Assembly: GCA_002316385.1 (NCBI GenBank)
Contig: DCDL01000002.1
Coordinates: 9,015 to 18,124 of the forward strand
DNA length: 9,110 nt
Source: Clostridium sp. UBA1056
GTDB lineage: Bacteria; Bacillota; Clostridia; Clostridiales; Clostridiaceae
Reading direction: 5' to 3'
Shown here in pieces: positions 5,465-9,110 of the stretch (its first letter is position 1; each line of letters starts with the position of its first letter). The notes beneath the pieces were generated by a model. The model saw only the letters and a program-made list of their open reading frames with translations. It did no database searches and was not told the DNA's origin. A program made the position numbers and the translations under genes.

Positions 5465-5620
5465 CCCATGGTATCTGGACTCTTCCTCATTTAATACTAT
5501 CTTCTATGCCATTCTCCATAAGAGTAATAAATGCCAATTTCATGACCATAAATAAGTTCACTAGACTTTAGTGACAAATCAACGTCACTCTAAAACTAAG
5601 TTTCACTTAATAAAACTACT
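5452..5620. other. 169-nt non-coding gap between aroC and aroK with an inverted repeat, possible interspersed element
   Basis: No gene is supported here. The clearest structure is TTTAGTGAC (5567-5575) with GTCACTCTAAA (5584-5594) around an 8-nt loop. The pairing extends imperfectly outwards through CTAG/CTAAG and TTCACT/AGTGAA-like segments. No T-run follows, so it is not an obvious terminator. On the minus strand two frames stay open for 20-35 codons, one ending YGHEIGIYYSYGEWHRR, with no ribosome binding site. This could be a degenerate coding remnant or an interspersed non-coding repeat. The otherwise tight aro cluster makes such a gap unusual. Confidence 0.5.
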
Positions 5621-6697
5621 CTACTGAAGCATCATATCTAAAATAGCAATAGCCGTAACACATTCTACTACTGGTACTGCTCTTTGTACTATACAAGGAT
5701 CATGTCTTCCCTTAATTTCTAATATATCATTATCTCTTGTTTTCACATTTACAGTTCTTTGAGGTAACGCTATAGATGGAGTTGGCTTAAAAGCTACCGA
5801 GAATGTAATTGGCATTCCAGTGGTTATTCCCCCTAGGACACCTCCATTATTATTCGAATAAATTTTTATAGTATTATCATCCATATAATATTCATCATTA
5901 GCTTCACTACCTTTTAGAGTTGTAATATTAAATCCTTCTCCAAATTCTACTCCTTTAACTGCTGGAATAGAAAATAGCATATGAGATAATACACTTTCTA
6001 CAGAGTGAAACATTGGATTTCCAATCCCTACTGGTAAGTTAATAACTGCTGCTTCTACAATTCCACCAATAGAATCTCCTAAAGATTTAACCATTAAAAT
6101 TTCATTTTTCATTTTCTCTTCAATAACATTATTTAAAGTAGGAAATCTATCTTCTCTTAAAGCTTCTAATAGCTCTTTTGTTATATTTACTCTATCAAAA
6201 CTCTCATCCTTTATACTCCCAATAGATTTTATATGAGCTCCTATATATACATTGTGCTTCTTTAAGATATCCTTGCATATTGCCCCTGCAAATACTAAAA
6301 GTGCTGTAAGTCTACCTGAAAAATGTCCACCACCTCTATAATCATTAAACCCTTCATACTTAATCATAGCTGGGTAATCACAGTGACTAGGTCTCATTTT
6401 TACCTTAAGTTCAGAGTAATCTTTTGATTTTATATTATTATTCTCGATAATAGCTGATAATGGCGCTCCTGTAGTTCTTTCTTGAAAAATCCCACTCAAT
6501 ATTTTAGGTATATCCTTTTCTATTCTTGGTGTAGATAAAGAGTCTTGACCTGGCGCCCTCCTTCTCATTTCTTCATAAATAAATTCAAAATCTACCTTAT
6601 GCCCAGCAGGTAATCCATCAATCACAACACCTATGGCATCACCATGGGATTCACCAAAGATTGATACCTTTATTTTATTTCCTATGATTGACCCCAT
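5621..6697 (-). CDS. aroC: chorismate synthase
   Basis: A 358-aa cytoplasmic enzyme, normal family length. It removes phosphate from 5-enolpyruvylshikimate 3-phosphate to make chorismate and needs reduced FMN. Seen: GESHG (15-19), RRRAPGQDSLSTPR (45-58), MRPSHCDY (101-108), the RGGGHFSGRLTA signature (121-132) and GRHDP (330-334). H18 and H105 are the two invariant histidines of the family. No flavin reductase domain is fused, so an outside flavin reductase must supply FMNH2. The ATG lies inside the 3' end of aroA (23-bp overlap). Its ribosome binding site is a run of eight Gs 6 nt upstream, not a normal AGGAGG, which suggests translational coupling to aroA. The last gene of the tight aroB-aroA-aroC unit. 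Confidence 0.98.
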   Translation of the reverse strand: MGSIIGNKIKVSIFGESHGDAIGVVIDGLPAGHKVDFEFIYEEMRRRAPGQDSLSTPRIEKDIPKILSGIFQERTTGAPLSAIIENNNIKSKDYSELKVKMRPSHCDYPAMIKYEGFNDYRGGGHFSGRLTALLVFAGAICKDILKKHNVYIGAHIKSIGSIKDESFDRVNITKELLEALREDRFPTLNNVIEEKMKNEILMVKSLGDSIGGIVEAAVINLPVGIGNPMFHSVESVLSHMLFSIPAVKGVEFGEGFNITTLKGSEANDEYYMDDNTIKIYSNNNGGVLGGITTGMPITFSVAFKPTPSIALPQRTVNVKTRDNDILEIKGRHDPCIVQRAVPVVECVTAIAILDMMLQ

Positions 6698-7958
6698 AAC
6701 ATTCCCCCCCCAATTTAATATAATCCTTAAAGAAATTAGGATAAGATTTCTCTATAGCACTAGGGTTATTTATAATAACTTCTCCTTTAGCTCTTGTAGC
6801 CGCTATTGCCAAAGCCATTACTATTCTATGGTCATTGTGAGAATTCACTTCTCCACCCTTTAACTCATTAACCCCTGATATTATCAAAGAGTCTTCTAAT
6901 TCTTTTATATTTGCTCCTAATTTATTTAATTCTGTAGTTATGGCATGTAGTCTATCACATTCCTTAATTCTAAGCCTCTTAGCATTTACTATTCTAGTTT
7001 CACCCTCTGAAAGACTAGCTAAAACTGCAAGAATTGGAACTAAATCTGGGCAATTAGAAGCATCTATTTCTATACCCTTAGTTCTAGAAGGATTTACCCT
7101 TATGTTTTCTCCACTCTCCTCTATGCTACATCCCATAGCTGTTAAAATATCTAATATAACTCTATCTCCTTGAAGAGAATTTCTATTTAAACCAGAACAA
7201 ATTATATAAGATCCTAAGGCCCCTGCTACTAAAAGGAACGCTCCTTGAGAATAGTCTCCCTCTATATAATAATCTCTACTATGATACCTTTGATTTCCCT
7301 TAATATTAAATTCCCTATAATCATTATTTTCTATTTGTATACCAAACTCTTTTAACACCTGTAATGTAAGATCTATATATCCTTTAGATTCTAACTTTGT
7401 GGTTACATATATTCTGGAATCACCATCCAAGAGGGGAAGAGAAAATAGTAATCCCGTTATGAATTGTGAACTAATATCTCCCCTAATTCTATATGTACCA
7501 CTGGTAAGTTTTCCACTTACCCTTAAAGGTAATCCTCCTTCTGTAGTTGAATATCCTATGCCCTTTTTATTAAAAATCTCATAATAGGGTTCCAGTGGTC
7601 TTGTTACTAGCTTTCCTTCTCCATGAAATACATAATCCCCTCTTTTAGTTAAAGCTAAAGGAATAAGAAATCTTATAGTAGACCCAGATTCATTACATTT
7701 TAAATCAAGGTTCTTTTTATAGGAAAATATATTACTTCCATCAATAAGCAAACTGTCATCCTTAATATCAATAATTGCTCCTAGCTCTTTCATAATATCT
7801 ATAGTAGCTTCTATATCTTTAGATAGATGTATATTATCAACTTTAGAAACTCCATGACTTAAAGCTGCAGCAATTATTCCTCTATGCCCTAAACTCTTAG
7901 AAGGAGGAACAACAATATTTCCTTTTAATAATTTCGGCTTTATTATAATTTTATCCAC
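6675..7958 (-). CDS. aroA: EPSP synthase (3-phosphoshikimate 1-carboxyvinyltransferase)
   Basis: A 427-aa cytoplasmic enzyme that joins phosphoenolpyruvate and shikimate 3-phosphate to give 5-enolpyruvylshikimate 3-phosphate. Seen: PPSKSLGHR (18-26, K21 active site), NESGSTIRF (89-97, equivalent to E. coli 93-101, with G92 for G96 and Phe for P101), SSQF (163-166), EGDYSQGA (233-240), D305 in NCPDLVP, RIKECDR (330-336 with E333 and R336), NDHR (375-378) and K404. The NESGSTIRF loop differs from the E. coli class; glyphosate response cannot be judged from sequence. The start is GTG with GGAGG 7 nt upstream, overlapping the aroB stop region. The C-terminal Gly-Gly (417-418) is encoded by a G8 tract 12 codons before the stop, just ahead of the aroC start. 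Confidence 0.97.
   Translation of the reverse strand: MDKIIIKPKLLKGNIVVPPSKSLGHRGIIAAALSHGVSKVDNIHLSKDIEATIDIMKELGAIIDIKDDSLLIDGSNIFSYKKNLDLKCNESGSTIRFLIPLALTKRGDYVFHGEGKLVTRPLEPYYEIFNKKGIGYSTTEGGLPLRVSGKLTSGTYRIRGDISSQFITGLLFSLPLLDGDSRIYVTTKLESKGYIDLTLQVLKEFGIQIENNDYREFNIKGNQRYHSRDYYIEGDYSQGAFLLVAGALGSYIICSGLNRNSLQGDRVILDILTAMGCSIEESGENIRVNPSRTKGIEIDASNCPDLVPILAVLASLSEGETRIVNAKRLRIKECDRLHAITTELNKLGANIKELEDSLIISGVNELKGGEVNSHNDHRIVMALAIAATRAKGEVIINNPSAIEKSYPNFFKDYIKLGGECYGVNHRK
6704..6711 (-). promoter_or_regulatory. G8 homopolymer serving as the aroC ribosome binding site inside aroA
   Basis: Eight consecutive Gs on the minus strand encode part of Leu-Gly-Gly-Glu near the AroA C-terminus and lie 6 nt before the aroC ATG. 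Loss of one G would read Gly-Gly-Asn-Val-Met-Gly-Ser-Ile, joining aroA to aroC in one frame. Gain of one G would give a similar-length AroA tail ending at a nearby stop. It is a slippage-prone site and a likely place for sequencing error. Confidence 0.7.
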
Positions 7959-7969
7959 TATTTTTCCTC

Positions 7970-9031
7970 CTAAATAAACTTCTCTAGTTCCTCATGATTA
8001 GCTTTATAGATAAAAACATCTCCTATATTCTTGATAAGAATTAAATTTATAAAATTTCCTCTTGTTTTTTTATCTACTGAAATAGCATCTATAATGTCAT
8101 CTCTACTTTCTCCCTGAAAACTATAAGGCAAACTAAACTTATCTAGCAGCTTCTTTATTCTATGAGATACACCATCTCTGCATATATTTAACTCCTCACA
8201 CCTAAGTGATATTAAATACATCCCTATAGCTACTGCTTCCCCATGAGAAACCCCTTTATAATTCTGAAGCTTCTCTATAGCATGCCCTATGGTATGACCA
8301 AAATTTAAAATCATTCTCTCTCCATTATCTTTTTCATCCTGCTCTACTACCTGCTTTTTTATGTTGCAACATCTGTATATGATATCCTCCATGTCTTCAA
8401 ATAAAGCCTCGTAGCTTTCTACAGCCTCAAACTTCCTAAATAGTTCTTTATCTTTTATCAATCCATATTTTATAGCTTCTCCAAGACCATCATTTATATA
8501 TCTTTTCTCTAATGTCTTAAGCACCTGAGGATCTATATAAACAGCCTTAGGATGATAAAAATTACCTACTAAATTTTTGCCCCTAGGTAAATCCACAGCA
8601 ACCTTTCCACCTATAGATGAGTCTATTTGTGCAAGTAATGAAGTTGGAACTTGAACAAAAGGAATTCCCCTTAAAAGAGTAGCTGCACAAAAGCCCACTA
8701 AATCTCCAATCACACCTCCGCCTAAAGCTATAATTAAATTTCCTCTATTTAATTTAAAATCTAAAAGTTCATTATAAAGTTCTACTAAAGTCTCCATAGA
8801 TTTACTTCCCTCTCCAGGCCTTAAAACTACCTTTAAAACTTCAAACTTCATATCTTTTAAGGATTTTTCAACTATATCACCATAAAATTTATCTACATTT
8901 TCATCAGTAATTAAAGCTACTTTATCTCCATCGTATATCTTTGAAATCTCTTCACCCATCTTATTTATAATTCCTGATTTAATAAGGATTTCATAATAAT
9001 TATTGGGAAGGTTTATTTCTAACTTTTTCAT
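7970..9031 (-). CDS. aroB: 3-dehydroquinate synthase
   Basis: A 353-aa cytoplasmic enzyme, normal length. It converts DAHP to 3-dehydroquinate using bound NAD and a divalent metal. Seen: the NAD-binding GGGVIGD (104-110), PTSLLAQIDSS (129-139), GGKVAVDLPRGKN (141-153 with K143, K152, N153), the metal ligands E185 (in GLGEAIKYG), H246 (NFGHTIGHAIE) and H263 (SHGEAVAIG). The ATG follows AAAGGAGGAGGT directly. It leads the aro genes seen here; aroA begins 11 nt after its stop, within a shared ribosome-binding segment. Its promoter is probably beyond the right edge or overlaps the repeat copy at 9086-9110, whose minus-strand reading carries a TTGACT-like hexamer (last base outside the window). 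Confidence 0.98.
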   Translation of the reverse strand: MKKLEINLPNNYYEILIKSGIINKMGEEISKIYDGDKVALITDENVDKFYGDIVEKSLKDMKFEVLKVVLRPGEGSKSMETLVELYNELLDFKLNRGNLIIALGGGVIGDLVGFCAATLLRGIPFVQVPTSLLAQIDSSIGGKVAVDLPRGKNLVGNFYHPKAVYIDPQVLKTLEKRYINDGLGEAIKYGLIKDKELFRKFEAVESYEALFEDMEDIIYRCCNIKKQVVEQDEKDNGERMILNFGHTIGHAIEKLQNYKGVSHGEAVAIGMYLISLRCEELNICRDGVSHRIKKLLDKFSLPYSFQGESRDDIIDAISVDKKTRGNFINLILIKNIGDVFIYKANHEELEKFI

Positions 9032-9085
9032 ACCTCCTCCTTTCTATTTAAGAGTTAAAACGCTTAAATAATAAAACTACTTTAG

Positions 9086-9110
9086 GTATCTGAAAATAAA
9101 TAATAAGTCA
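9086..9110 (+). repeat. interspersed 25-nt repeat, copy 3, cut by the window end
   Basis: GTATC followed by the exact 20-nt core (9091-9110) shared with copies at 211-230 and 2294-2313, in the same orientation. It lies 54 bp upstream of the aroB start. The window ends at the last base of the core, so whether the second arm is present cannot be seen. Confidence 0.75.

Noticed and set aside
5487..5549. Minus-strand 20-codon frame (MVMKLAFITLMENGIEDSIK) ending at the upstream aroK ATG
   Set aside because: No ribosome binding site precedes it and another frame of the same stretch is equally open; too short to call a gene.

Overview
The window is AT-rich DNA with purine-rich ribosome binding sites, occasional GTG or TTG starts and clostridial-type proteins. 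It most likely comes from a low-GC Firmicute of the Clostridium group; the species cannot be fixed from the sequence alone. Nine protein genes are supported. Eight lie on the minus strand and one, a ferritin-like gene, on the plus strand. No tRNA, rRNA, CRISPR array, transposase or phage gene was seen.

Right part (about 9110 down to 4936, minus strand): a shikimate-pathway cluster in the order aroB, aroA, aroC, aroK. It covers 3-dehydroquinate synthase, EPSP synthase, chorismate synthase and shikimate kinase. aroB and aroA are 11 nt apart, and aroA and aroC overlap by 23 bp, so these three are translationally close. Between aroC and aroK lies about 170 nt of non-coding DNA with an inverted repeat. 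aroE, the dehydroquinase gene and the DAHP synthase gene are not in the window. A Schlafen/AlbA_2-type gene with a C-terminal ATPase-like domain (3686-4846) follows aroK.

Middle (3016-3700): the plus-strand ferritin-like gene has a complete set of candidate diiron ligands. It diverges from glpP and converges on the AlbA_2 gene at a bidirectional terminator. A possible sporulation sigma-K-type promoter precedes it.

Left part (3044 down to 258, minus strand): a glycerol block, glpP (glycerol-3-phosphate-responsive antiterminator), glpK (glycerol kinase) and an ElaA-type acetyltransferase gene. glpP has a near-consensus promoter and a possible catabolite-responsive (cre) site. A good intrinsic terminator and an interspersed inverted repeat separate glpP from glpK, which suggests attenuation or antitermination of glpK. 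Bases 1-257 hold no gene. They carry a strong outward-facing minus-strand promoter with two perfect palindromes, reading into a GC-richer structured stretch at 1-75.

The main points of interest are three same-orientation copies of a 25-nt repeat (one complete with an opposing arm), the promoter and palindromes at 78-115, a G8 tract at the aroA/aroC junction where loss of one G would fuse the two genes in frame, and two start-codon corrections (aroK to a TTG at 5451, glpP to an ATG at 2975). No clear new multi-gene system was found.
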